The translations under genes and the position numbers were made by a program. From Deltaproteobacteria bacterium (GTDB taxonomy: Bacteria; Myxococcota; B64-G9), in contig JAFDKH010000038.1 in NCBI GenBank assembly GCA_019307065.1, positions 1 to 38,478 of the forward strand: DNA of 38,478 nucleotides, written 5' to 3'. Below, piece by piece: positions 15,217-22,579 of the stretch. Within the stretch, counting starts at the first letter, position 1. The number at the start of each line of letters is the position of its first letter. Under the pieces are notes generated by a model. The model was not told the DNA's origin, searched no databases, and saw only the letters and a list, made by a program, of their open reading frames with translations.

Positions 15217-16524
15217 ATGGATCTAGGCCTGTTTTTCTCTCCCGAGGAGCTGGCAACCTGGGCCGACCTGCGGACTACCTCGCATATGTTGTACTTCACG
15301 TCCTTGGGCATCAAGCTTTTGTTTTTGAGTCTGATGCTAGTGGCCGGTGTTCATCTGGCAATCAGACGTCTGGCCGATTCGATGGCCAGCGGACTGTATA
15401 ATCGACCGACTTTAAAAAAAATCGGCGCCAAGGTAGCGCCCCTGCGCGGGGTCGTGCGGGTTTTCGAAAAACTCGGGCGCGGCAAATCTTCTTCGGGCGA
15501 TCGCTCCCAGTGGCTGGTCGATGCATTTTTCCCGATCTTGTTCGTGTTAATCTACTCTCTATTAACACTGCCTTTAAGATTCTTTTCCGGTTACATCCTC
15601 GAACACGAACGTGGCTTATCCAACATCTCGCTGGCCCAATGGTGGATTGACATGCTCAGGTCGCTCGGGATCGGCTGTTTCTTCAGCGCCTTTTTAGGCA
15701 TCGGCCTTTTCGGCCTGGCTCGGCGACTGCGCCGCAGCTGGTGGCTTTGGCTTTGGGGAGCCGTGGCCGGCGGGTTGATAGTCTGGTCGATCCTCAGCCC
15801 TTATCGGGCACGAATCTACAATCAGTTCACTCCCCTCGAAGAAGGTAAGCTGAAAACTTCGATCGAGAGCATAATGAAAAAAGCCGGGTTCGAGCTTTCG
15901 CGGGTGGAAGTTATCGATACTTCGCGGCGTTCGAAGCGGGTGAATGCTTTTATTATGGGTGAAGGCCCGACTAAACGAGTGATTCTTTCTGACAACTTGG
16001 TGGCCGGATTCCATCCGCGTGAAATCAAGGTAGCCATCGCCCACGAGGCCGGCCACCTCATAAATGAAGATCAAGCCCGGACCTGGATGACAACCGCCCT
16101 GGCGGCCCTGCTGTTTCTGGCCCTGTGCCGCCTGATCTTCTGGCTGGCGCCTAAGTCGAAAAGACTCGGGCTCAGGCCCGGGGTCGACCCGGCGATTTTG
16201 CCGTTAATCATCCTGGTTCTGCAGCTTCTATTTATGGCCAACGGTCCGCTGTCGGCCTACCTTGACCGCATAGAAGAACGGGCCGCCGATCGAGAAGCCC
16301 TTAGACTAACTGAAGATCCGGTTGCGTTCTGCTCGCTGATGATCCGGCTCAACCGTCTCAACCAGTCCGATCCGGACCCGCCCGGTTGGGTCAAGTGGTA
16401 TTTCCATCATCATCCATCTACGGCCGATCGATTGGATTTTGGTTTCAGCTGGGCTGAACAAAACGGCATTAGCCTGGGACCCGGCGCACTACCCCTGCCC
16501 GTGGAGCAAAAGCCCGGCAGCTGA
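15217..16524 (+). CDS. M48 family membrane metalloprotease (Ste24/CAAX-type)
   Basis: This 435-residue protein has several membrane segments (about residues 28-50, 105-130, 150-175, 180-200, 287-310 and 325-345) around a catalytic domain with the zinc motif HEAGH (His276, Glu277, His280) and the third ligand in an ExxAD box (EERAAD, Glu354). HHHPSTADRLDF near residue 400 matches the C-terminal HP..xxR element of Ste24 proteases. The layout is that of bacterial Ste24-type peptidases, probably acting in membrane protein quality control. AAGGA directly abuts the ATG, so initiation may rely on coupling to the TPR lipoprotein gene 3 nt upstream. It converges with the next gene with 1 nt between stops. 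Confidence 0.85.
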   Translation: MDLGLFFSPEELATWADLRTTSHMLYFTSLGIKLLFLSLMLVAGVHLAIRRLADSMASGLYNRPTLKKIGAKVAPLRGVVRVFEKLGRGKSSSGDRSQWLVDAFFPILFVLIYSLLTLPLRFFSGYILEHERGLSNISLAQWWIDMLRSLGIGCFFSAFLGIGLFGLARRLRRSWWLWLWGAVAGGLIVWSILSPYRARIYNQFTPLEEGKLKTSIESIMKKAGFELSRVEVIDTSRRSKRVNAFIMGEGPTKRVILSDNLVAGFHPREIKVAIAHEAGHLINEDQARTWMTTALAALLFLALCRLIFWLAPKSKRLGLRPGVDPAILPLIILVLQLLFMANGPLSAYLDRIEERAADREALRLTEDPVAFCSLMIRLNRLNQSDPDPPGWVKWYFHHHPSTADRLDFGFSWAEQNGISLGPGALPLPVEQKPGS

Positions 16525-16525
16525 C

Positions 16526-17062
16526 TCAGCCACCCATCTTCTGGATTACTCCCAGGTGAGTCTGGTGTTGGGACTCGGCTGCTTTTTCTAAAGCGACGAT
16601 CATGCGTTGCTCCAACTCCTTGGCGCTCTGGAGCCATTCTGATGTGTCTTTGGCCGCATCCGACGCGCTTTGAGAGGTGGCTTGTAAGAGTTGTGCCTTT
16701 TGTTCGAGACCATTCGCAGCCAGGCGGCATGGATCTACAATTGAAACAGCTTTCGATACGGCCGGGGCGGCCTTGCCAAATGGTATTCCGGCCAACTCGC
16801 CGGCGATACTCCATAGGCTGGAACCAATCTTGAGATTAGCGGCCTGTTTCATCTTGGCGACTGCCGCCTCAATCGCCTTTAGGCGCTGGCTTCGATGGAA
16901 CTTTCGCAGAATGCGGCCACAGCGGCGCTGGGCCTGAGTGTCTAAAAGAATAAGCTCTTCGATCCCCAGGGCGCATGTTTTGGATAAGAATGGCCCCAGG
17001 TATGAATTCTCGTCTGGCGATTGTGCGGCTAATTCGCCGGCGGCTACCTGATCAACTTGCAT
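16526..17062 (-). CDS. Small secreted-type helical protein, possible type III translocator (YopD/SctB-like)
   Basis: The 178-residue product (ATG at 17062, AGGAGG 6 nt upstream) has no signal peptide. A central moderately hydrophobic stretch (IGSSLWSIAGELAGIPFGKAAPAVSKAVSIV, about residues 80-112; quoted in two overlapping parts as IGSSLWSIAGELAGI and PFGKAAPAVSKAVSIV) is flanked by basic and amphipathic helices, and the C-terminus is a long coiled coil (ELEQRMIVALEKAAESQ). That plan fits the single-helix minor translocator of type III secretion (YopD, 306 residues in Yersinia), though much shorter. It is last in a five-gene minus-strand cluster whose order parallels lcrG-lcrV-lcrH-yopB-yopD. 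No direct family signature, so the role is inference. Confidence 0.45.
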   Translation of the reverse strand: MQVDQVAAGELAAQSPDENSYLGPFLSKTCALGIEELILLDTQAQRRCGRILRKFHRSQRLKAIEAAVAKMKQAANLKIGSSLWSIAGELAGIPFGKAAPAVSKAVSIVDPCRLAANGLEQKAQLLQATSQSASDAAKDTSEWLQSAKELEQRMIVALEKAAESQHQTHLGVIQKMGG

Positions 17063-17072
17063 GACTATCCTC

Positions 17073-17654
17073 CTAACCGAATGATACAGTCCGGCTCTCA
17101 CTCTCGGCCAGCTTGCGGATTCGTGACAGCATATTCTTTTCCAGCCCTGCGGCTGACTCGATTGAGCGCAGTAATTCGTTGTTCATCTCTTGGGCCCTTT
17201 GTTTTTGGTGCTCGGTTTTGTAAAGATCTGCTGATGCAAGAGCAGCCGTCCTTCGATGTACCGAAGCACTAGTCTTGCAGGCTCCGGCAATCAACGTTCC
17301 GCTCAGACCAACACAGGCGCCGACCGGGCATAAAACAGTCAAAGCAACCGTAATGCCACTGAAGATCTTTCCCAGCTTCGCCCAAAACCCGGATTTCCTA
17401 GAGGCCTCCCATTTCTTCTTCAGCAACTCCATTCGTTTTTTTCTGGCAGCCCGGATGTTTCTTCGCTGGATTTTGACGCCTTGCAGATTTATGCGGCGTT
17501 GGCAGGCACCGTCTTCGTTGAACAACTGCAAGCATTCCGAAGCGAGATCGAAGGCCACGCTCGCTTTGGCACAAAATGCCATTAAGGCCGCGTCATTGGT
17601 TTTTGATAGAGCAGCCTGTTCGGCGGTCGCAGAAACTGGGGTAATTGAATTCAT
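17073..17654 (-). CDS. Small membrane-inserting helical protein, possible type III translocator (YopB/SctE-like)
   Basis: The 193-residue product lacks a signal peptide but has a strong internal hydrophobic hairpin-like region, KIFSGITVALTVLCPVGAC then VGLSGTLIAGAC (about residues 108-138), preceded by a basic KKKWEASRKSGFWAKLG. The sequence GFWAKLGKIFSGI before a hydrophobic stretch resembles the start of the membrane region of YopB/IpaB translocators. N- and C-terminal flanks are helical coiled coil. ATG at 17654 is preferred (close AGGA, 11 nt after the upstream stop); a TTG at 17669 overlapping that stop is possible. Yersinia YopB is about twice as long. Alternative: a component of an unrelated alpha-pore-forming system. 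Confidence 0.48.
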   Translation of the reverse strand: MNSITPVSATAEQAALSKTNDAALMAFCAKASVAFDLASECLQLFNEDGACQRRINLQGVKIQRRNIRAARKKRMELLKKKWEASRKSGFWAKLGKIFSGITVALTVLCPVGACVGLSGTLIAGACKTSASVHRRTAALASADLYKTEHQKQRAQEMNNELLRSIESAAGLEKNMLSRIRKLAESESRTVSFG

Positions 17655-17665
17655 GATCCTGACTC

Positions 17666-17956
17666 TCAATACGCCCCAGCGGCCATTATTCGCGCGATGT
17701 CGCCAAACAGGGCGGCCTGCTGCGGTCGAGACTCCCGGCGAAACAGCTCCTCGATGGCCAGCCAGACGTCGGGCAAGAATGGATCGTATAGGGCCAACCC
17801 GCTCAACACCTCGGCGGCCGCCTGATATTCCCCGGCCTGCATCAGTGTTCGACCGGCCTTGATCGCCGCCTTCATTTCATTTGTAGTAATTCCTTTCATT
17901 TCACGAATGGAAACCTCTCCGCTTTGAAATGCTTCCAAAACTTCATGCTTTTTCAT
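17666..17956 (-). CDS. Small TPR protein, possible translocator chaperone (LcrH/SycD-like)
   Basis: The 96-residue product (ATG at 17956, 14 nt after the upstream stop) contains AGRTLMQAGEYQAAAEVLSG then LALYDPFLPDVWLAIEELF and RESRPQQAALFGDIARIM. This matches the first repeats of class II type III chaperones (GYNLYQSGKYDEAHKVFQ...LDHYDSRFFLGLGACRQ in LcrH), which hold YopB/YopD-type translocators, but it has roughly two repeats instead of three and is shorter than LcrH (168 residues). Its place directly before two putative translocators is exactly that of lcrH. It could otherwise be any small TPR adaptor. Confidence 0.5.
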   Translation of the reverse strand: MKKHEVLEAFQSGEVSIREMKGITTNEMKAAIKAGRTLMQAGEYQAAAEVLSGLALYDPFLPDVWLAIEELFRRESRPQQAALFGDIARIMAAGAY

Positions 17957-17970
17957 GCCGGACCCCTTTT

Positions 17971-18570
17971 TTACTTCAAGTTGGCAATTACGCTCATGGC
18001 CGTTTGATGACATTTAGCCTCGATATTCGAAGTCATCTGAACAGCTTCATTGCGTTTATTCATCAGGCGCTGCAGATCGATCATCATCACGCTCGATGAG
18101 CTGTTGTACTCCTCCAGTTTTGCACGCAACTCTTCAATCCTCGACTCGACTTGCGATTTTCTATAGAGACAGCACTCGTTGAGTTCCTTCTCCATGTCGA
18201 GTCCGACGACTGCATAGGCGTCCCGGGCAGCCTGTTGGGTTTTTTCGTGTTTCCTTTGTTCTTCGCTTGTTTTGTATATCCCTTCTCCTGGTTTTTTGGG
18301 GTTGACCAGGCCACCATCCACATAGACCAGATCGTCGCCTTCTTTGGCTCCCGACCACGAGAGACATTCGTTCAAGATTCCTATTTTATTGGTCAGGTCA
18401 CGCTTGATCCGGTTGACTTCTCTGATTTCTTGCATCTTGGCTTTCAAGGCATAGTCGGATTCCTGCATGCACAGAATCATATTCATGAATGCCAGGTCGC
18501 TGAAGTCGACGGCACTATCGAAAAAATCGAGACCGCCGCAGCTGATTGAGATGACGTTCGAGTTATACAT
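17971..18570 (-). CDS. Secreted helical protein, possible type III needle-tip/filament protein (EspA/SseB-like)
   Basis: The 199-residue product starts at ATG 18570 with AAGGAGG 7 nt upstream. It has no signal peptide. An N-terminal hydrophobic helix (DLAFMNMILCMQESDYALKA) runs into a charged helix; the middle is variable and Gly/Lys-rich; the C-terminus is a long helix (VMMIDLQRLMNKRNEAVQM...TAMSVIANLK). The same N-helix/variable centre/C-helix plan and length (192-196) are seen in EspA and SseB, filament proteins of type III systems, and the position before the chaperone matches lcrV. It contains about seven cysteines, unusual for such proteins. Call is by architecture and context only. Confidence 0.42.
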   Translation of the reverse strand: MYNSNVISISCGGLDFFDSAVDFSDLAFMNMILCMQESDYALKAKMQEIREVNRIKRDLTNKIGILNECLSWSGAKEGDDLVYVDGGLVNPKKPGEGIYKTSEEQRKHEKTQQAARDAYAVVGLDMEKELNECCLYRKSQVESRIEELRAKLEEYNSSSSVMMIDLQRLMNKRNEAVQMTSNIEAKCHQTAMSVIANLK

Positions 18571-18754
18571 GCCAAAACCTCCTTCCGCTTTGCGCCGCTG
18601 GTAATGCCTTCGGCAAGTTGGTTTTTTGGGTGTCCCGGATTCGCTGGGCTACTCGATCGAACTCCTGACGGGTCAAGCCGAGATGATCCAGGGCTTGGGT
18701 GTACTGCCGCTCGGATTCGTCCAGAGCGGATTGTAGTGCGATTGGCAATCTCAT
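18563..18754 (-). CDS. Small helical protein heading the translocator-like cluster
   Basis: A 63-residue product with a strong ribosome site (GGAGG 6 nt before ATG 18754), starting MRLPIALQSALDESERQYTQ and consisting of one amphipathic helical stretch followed by a Pro/Arg-rich tail. Its end overlaps the next gene by 8 bp, so it is translated as part of the same operon. The size and position resemble LcrG or another tip-protein chaperone, but there is no recognisable sequence signature. Confidence 0.5.
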   Translation of the reverse strand: MRLPIALQSALDESERQYTQALDHLGLTRQEFDRVAQRIRDTQKTNLPKALPAAQSGRRFWHV

Positions 18755-18771
18755 CTTGCACCTCCTTGGCC

Positions 18772-18790
18772 CGAAGCGTTACAAGCTTCG
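18772..18790. repeat. Inverted repeat in the leader of the translocator-like operon
   Basis: CGAAGC, loop GTTACAA, GCTTCG: a perfect 6-bp stem, about 8 nt upstream of the ribosome site of the 63-residue gene. It could be an operator or an mRNA hairpin limiting initiation. Confidence 0.45.
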
Positions 18791-18872
18791 TGCCAGACGG
18801 CTTGTCTTTTGTAACCCGCCTTATTTACAGGGTTTTGCACCCAGGAGAAGTTACCCCGTCCCCATTCGGGGG

Positions 18873-18889
18873 TGTCCGATTCTCGGACA
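18873..18889. repeat. Perfect inverted repeat TGTCCGA-N3-TCGGACA
   Basis: Seven-base arms with a 3-base centre, and a third half-site TGTCCGG five bases further. The TGTCC word is common at insertion-sequence ends, so it may be an IS terminus rather than an operator. It sits at the left margin of the surface-protein island. Confidence 0.5.
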
Positions 18890-18897
18890 GGGTGTCC

Positions 18898-18914
18898 GGA
18901 ATCACTACACGAAG
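18898..18914. repeat. Left copy of an imperfect direct repeat flanking the surface-protein island
   Basis: GGAATCACTACACGAAG here and GGAAATCGCTACACGAAG at 24328-24345 share the exact 10-mer CTACACGAAG in the same orientation, with one substitution and one extra base in the rest. The copies bracket the three propeller genes. Confidence 0.5.
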
Positions 18915-18923
18915 GGGTCCAGA

Positions 18924-19036
18924 CCGGATACATAGGTAACAGAACAAACCGGGAACATGGGTGACAAAATAGGGCTGGTTTAAGGAGGAGAGCCATGCCC
19001 TGGAAATTAGGCAACGTCGTGAGGTACAATACTTGA
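18924..19036 (+). mobile_element. Remnant left end of an IS481-family-like element
   Basis: Two imperfect 21-nt direct repeats lie 25 bp apart (18924-18944 and 18949-18969): CCGGATACATAGGTAACAGAA and its variant with CCGGGAACATGGGTGACA, 16 of 21 bases matching. Such CATGGGTGACA repeats precede IS481-family transposase genes in proteobacteria. They are followed by AAGGAGGAG and ATG at 18995 opening MPWKLGNVVRYNT and stop at 19036; MPWK is a common transposase N-terminus in that family. The rest of the transposase and the right end are missing, so it is a dead fragment. Confidence 0.55.
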
Positions 19037-19053
19037 CGGGAGGGATCGTGACA

Positions 19054-21024
19054 ATGAAGACCTGGCAAAAGCTATGCGTTGCGGTGGCCTGTGTGGTGGT
19101 ACCGAGTGGCTGTAGTGAGTCTTCTAAAAATCCATGCGACGGGGCAACTTGCTCAAATCACGGCACCTGCGAAGTGATCTCCGGCGGTGCCGTGTGCAAC
19201 TGCGAACCCGGATACGTTACCCACTGGTCCACCTACTGTGTGCCGGAGCATCCACCCGGAGTCTGCAACAAGGGAAACTGGTGCTGGCAAAATCCTTTGC
19301 CCACTGGCAATGACCTTACTGACGTCTGGGTGTCTGAAGAGGGAGAGGTTTTTGTCGTCGGAGCATGCGGGACGATCCTTCATAGGGGTAGTGAATCCTG
19401 GTTGGAACTGGTAAGCGTGACCGAATATGGGTTTTCGGGGGTCTGGGGCGCAGATTCCGCGGATGTCTGGGCCGTCGGATCGAATGGTGTCATCTTTCAC
19501 TGGAATGGCAGCAACTGGACAAACGAAGAAAGTTGGACTTCGGAGCACCTTCGTGATGTCTGGGGTGTGGCCAGCGACGACTTGTGGGCGGTCGGGCACG
19601 ACAGTGATTATGATTCTGGCTTCATCCTTCACCGGGACGGTGTTGCGTGGTCGAAGTATGAAAGCACGCCCTTGGAACTCGATCCATTAAGAGGAATCTG
19701 GGGATCGGCCTCTGACGACGTATGGGCAGTCGGAAACGAAGGGTACGAACACGGAGCAATCCTGCACTGGGACGGAAGCAGTTGGGCAAGCGCTCATTCA
19801 GCGGGTGCGGCAATCCTTCCTGGTATCTGGGGCACTGCTTCGGACGACGTCTGGGCCGTAGGATGGTTCTTCGAAGCGGATCCTTACATCAGATCCGTCG
19901 ATATCATTCTTCACTGGGACGGCAGTGCCTGGACGGAAGTACCGACCGATAGCGAAAACGATCTCGAAGCGGTCTTTGCGCTGGATTCCACTCATGCGTG
20001 GGCGGTTGGATATTTTGGGACCACCCTTCACTGGGACGGCAGCGCCTGGCTGAGATGGCCAAGCGGGAACTCGGGAAAGTTGCTTGGCGTCTCGGGCTTG
20101 GCAAGTAACGATGCCTGGACCGTCGGAGAGAACGGCTCCCTCCTTCATTGGGACGGAATCTCCTGGTCTGAGATGCAATACGACTGGGCCGCCGGCGTAT
20201 ATGACATCTGGGGTCATGCAGACGACGCACCTGATGGCACCACTAGCGTGGACGTCTGGGCGGTCGGGTATGGTATCTACCACTGGGATGGAGAGACCTG
20301 GATGGACATGGAGGTCGAAGACGCGGGAGGTCTTAGTGGTATATGGGGTTTGGCTTTAAAAGCACCTGACGGCACCACTAACCTGAACATCTGGGCCGTG
20401 GGGAGACGGGGTGCTGTCTTTCACTGGGATGGTACCGGCTGGTCGTGCATATCGGACGTGACCAGGGAAGTTCTCAATGACGTATGGGGGGTGGCTCCAG
20501 ACGATGTCTGGGCGGTCGGGGAAGAAGGTGCGATCCTTCACTGGGATGGCGAGGTCTGGTCGGATGTCGTAAGCCCGACAAATACGTCGCTAACCGGCGT
20601 GTGGGGGGCATCCAGCGATGACATCTGGGCCGTGGGTGGTGGTTATATGGCTGGTGGAGCAGTTGTTCACTGGGACGGGAGCAACTGGGAAAGTTTCGAA
20701 GACGGTGTCCTCCCATGGGTCGAGAGTATTTGGGGCAGTGCTTCGGATGATGTCTGGGCAGTGGGTCCGCTAGGCATCATACACTGGGACGGCAAGACAT
20801 GGTCGACGGAGGAAAGATGGAACAAGTGGTATCTTCACGGTGTCTGGGGCACAACCGCCAACGACGTCTGGGCTGCTGGCGCGGGAGTGGTCATCCATTG
20901 GGATGGTAACTCGTGGTCGGCAGTATCGGAAGGAGCCTGTGTGGAACTCGATGGCATCTGGGTTATGGATGACGATATCTGGGTGTTTGGAGCTGGCGGC
21001 TCCATCATCCATCATAGACGTTAA
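19054..21024 (+). CDS. Surface lipoprotein with EGF-like domain and about 14 WGxxSDDVWAVG propeller repeats
   Basis: The 656-residue protein starts at ATG 19054 (GGGAGGG 9 nt upstream) with a lipoprotein signal ending VVVPSGC (Cys20). A six-cysteine EGF-like module follows (CDGATCSNHGTC...CNCEPGY...YC, about residues 28-65). The rest is about 14 units of roughly 40 residues such as VWGSASDDVWAVG...ILHWDGSSW, a beta-propeller-type repeat common in Myxococcota. Two units carry a longer insert with APDGTT. Such proteins are thought to be exposed adhesins or binding platforms; no enzyme motif is seen. It lies directly behind an IS remnant and may have been transferred. Confidence 0.82.
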   Translation: MKTWQKLCVAVACVVVPSGCSESSKNPCDGATCSNHGTCEVISGGAVCNCEPGYVTHWSTYCVPEHPPGVCNKGNWCWQNPLPTGNDLTDVWVSEEGEVFVVGACGTILHRGSESWLELVSVTEYGFSGVWGADSADVWAVGSNGVIFHWNGSNWTNEESWTSEHLRDVWGVASDDLWAVGHDSDYDSGFILHRDGVAWSKYESTPLELDPLRGIWGSASDDVWAVGNEGYEHGAILHWDGSSWASAHSAGAAILPGIWGTASDDVWAVGWFFEADPYIRSVDIILHWDGSAWTEVPTDSENDLEAVFALDSTHAWAVGYFGTTLHWDGSAWLRWPSGNSGKLLGVSGLASNDAWTVGENGSLLHWDGISWSEMQYDWAAGVYDIWGHADDAPDGTTSVDVWAVGYGIYHWDGETWMDMEVEDAGGLSGIWGLALKAPDGTTNLNIWAVGRRGAVFHWDGTGWSCISDVTREVLNDVWGVAPDDVWAVGEEGAILHWDGEVWSDVVSPTNTSLTGVWGASSDDIWAVGGGYMAGGAVVHWDGSNWESFEDGVLPWVESIWGSASDDVWAVGPLGIIHWDGKTWSTEERWNKWYLHGVWGTTANDVWAAGAGVVIHWDGNSWSAVSEGACVELDGIWVMDDDIWVFGAGGSIIHHRR

Positions 21025-21031
21025 GTATACG

Positions 21032-22579
21032 TCAGGGTCCGATGTTCAGCACCAGGGCGTGACCGTCAACCTGACAATCAAGTATTTCTTCATCCCCACC
21101 GAAATCGAACGTGCTGCCCTTGACGAGGCGACCCGTCAGCAGGAACGAGCCGTCCGGTCGCATCGCTACGGCGTTTCCTCTATCGTATTCCTCACTTCCG
21201 GCGCGGCCGGCCCAATCTAGACTGCCATCCGGACGGTACCGGGCCACAAACAGATCGAGATCGTTCTCGCCAGGCGAGGTGAGTGTGACCTCGTTCTCTC
21301 CCTGCCACTCCAAGGTGATGGATACTGAGAACTCGCCGGTGATCACCACGGAGCCGTCATTGAGAAGGACCAATCCGTTACCGTGGTTCGTGGTGCTGGA
21401 AAGGCCTGCATCCACGAGGCTGATCGCCCCCTTCGCCCAGACCAGGGAACCGTCCGGGTGGAACTGGGCCACGAATGCATCCCACTGGTCGTCGCCCTCG
21501 AGGACTGTCTCGGTTGGCTCTCCGGGACCCAGGGTGAAAGTTTTCCAGTCCCTATTGCCAGCCTGGCCGAAGGAGCCGGTCACCGCGAAGCTCCCATCCG
21601 GATCTACTGAAATATCGGAGACTCCTTCAGCGTATATCCCTCCCGCGCGTCGAATCCAGTTTAGTGAGCCGCTCATAGCGTACTTTGCCAAAAAAACGTC
21701 AGACTTGCCCTCAGCTTCCATAAAAGTCTGGTCCTCTCCCATCGGGTTGAATTCGACCATGTACTCGAAAGATCCCACCAGCAAAAACGATCCGTCGCCG
21801 AACGAAAATATGCCACTTCCGGCGTCGTTTTCCGCTGCTCCGATGCGGAAGGCCCAGTCAAGCGACCCCTGCGGCGCGTAGCGGGCAACGAAGATGTCAG
21901 AGGCACCGGCGACAAGCCGGGTCTCGTTAGGTTCGCCTGCTCCAAGCGTCATCGTTCTGCTGAAGCTTCCGGCAACCAGGCTAGAGTCGTCCGGCGTCGC
22001 CGAGATCGATCTGCTTCCTTCGCTTCCATTTCCGCGTGACTGTCGCGCCCAGAGCAGCCCGCCTTCGGCATCGTATTTCGCCAGGAACATCTCGGACGAA
22101 CCGTAGACTGTCAGCGCGGTTTCGTTGGGTTCCCCGGGGCCGAAGACAGCAATGGTGCCCTCGGGTTTATTATAGGAACCGAATCTACCGGTCAGAAAAA
22201 AGGAGCCCCCTTCCATCACGGACAAACCCGACACGGACTCGTCGCCGGCACCGAACGCCCAGCTGGCCCAGGCGAGAGTCTTGTCCTGATGATACCTGGC
22301 CACGAAGATGTCATCGCCCCCGATCGAAGTCAGGGAGGTCTCGTTGACCTCGCCCGGACCGAAAACCACCGTGTTCTCGAAATCGCCTGCCACCAGGAAC
22401 CCACCATCCTTCAGATTGGCGATGCTCGTCCCGTTGGCCTGGCCCGGGCCACCTACACAAACTACCGCCAGACTCAACTTCTCGCCCGTGTCATCATTGA
22501 CAGGACTTGAACAGGAGCTCAGCAAGAACATCACCAGAGAAACCACACCCGGCGAGGCTCTTTCATGGAATATGTTCAT
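21032..22579 (-). CDS. Lipoprotein with SBBP/delta-60-like beta-propeller repeats
   Basis: The 515-residue protein starts at ATG 22579 with signal MNIFHERASPGVVSLVMFLL and lipobox LLSSC (Cys23). The mature part has eight or so repeats of about 60 residues with the consensus FGPGEPNETxL...DIFVARYxPDGSLxWA and GGSFLLTGxF, the SBBP/delta-60 pattern of myxobacterial secreted proteins. It is probably cell-surface bound; ligand unknown. The start was chosen for the signal peptide and a GGAG/AGGA upstream; the frame is open 19 codons further. It overlaps the preceding FG-GAP gene by 17 bp, so they are one transcription unit, and converges with the WGxxSDDVWAVG gene 7 nt away. Confidence 0.82.
   Translation of the reverse strand: MNIFHERASPGVVSLVMFLLSSCSSPVNDDTGEKLSLAVVCVGGPGQANGTSIANLKDGGFLVAGDFENTVVFGPGEVNETSLTSIGGDDIFVARYHQDKTLAWASWAFGAGDESVSGLSVMEGGSFFLTGRFGSYNKPEGTIAVFGPGEPNETALTVYGSSEMFLAKYDAEGGLLWARQSRGNGSEGSRSISATPDDSSLVAGSFSRTMTLGAGEPNETRLVAGASDIFVARYAPQGSLDWAFRIGAAENDAGSGIFSFGDGSFLLVGSFEYMVEFNPMGEDQTFMEAEGKSDVFLAKYAMSGSLNWIRRAGGIYAEGVSDISVDPDGSFAVTGSFGQAGNRDWKTFTLGPGEPTETVLEGDDQWDAFVAQFHPDGSLVWAKGAISLVDAGLSSTTNHGNGLVLLNDGSVVITGEFSVSITLEWQGENEVTLTSPGENDLDLFVARYRPDGSLDWAGRAGSEEYDRGNAVAMRPDGSFLLTGRLVKGSTFDFGGDEEILDCQVDGHALVLNIGP

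Larger units (their letters stand above)
18755..19053. other. 299-bp intergenic region with promoter DNA and decayed mobile-element ends
   Basis: This is the longest gene-free stretch. From left to right it holds the leader hairpin of the minus-strand operon, a perfect inverted repeat TGTCCGA-TTC-TCGGACA (18873-18889) followed by another TGTCCGG half-site (18893-18899), a copy of a short direct repeat found again near 24.3 kb, and an IS481-like end with a truncated transposase start. No convincing promoter for either flanking gene could be fixed. Confidence 0.6.

Noticed and set aside
16526-18754. Complete type III secretion system
   Set aside because: No apparatus gene (SctC, J, V, N, U) occurs in the window; only translocator-like genes are visible.
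21111-21881. Plus-strand ORF opposite the SBBP-like gene
   Set aside because: Shadow of a repetitive coding sequence; Ser/Pro-rich without domain features.
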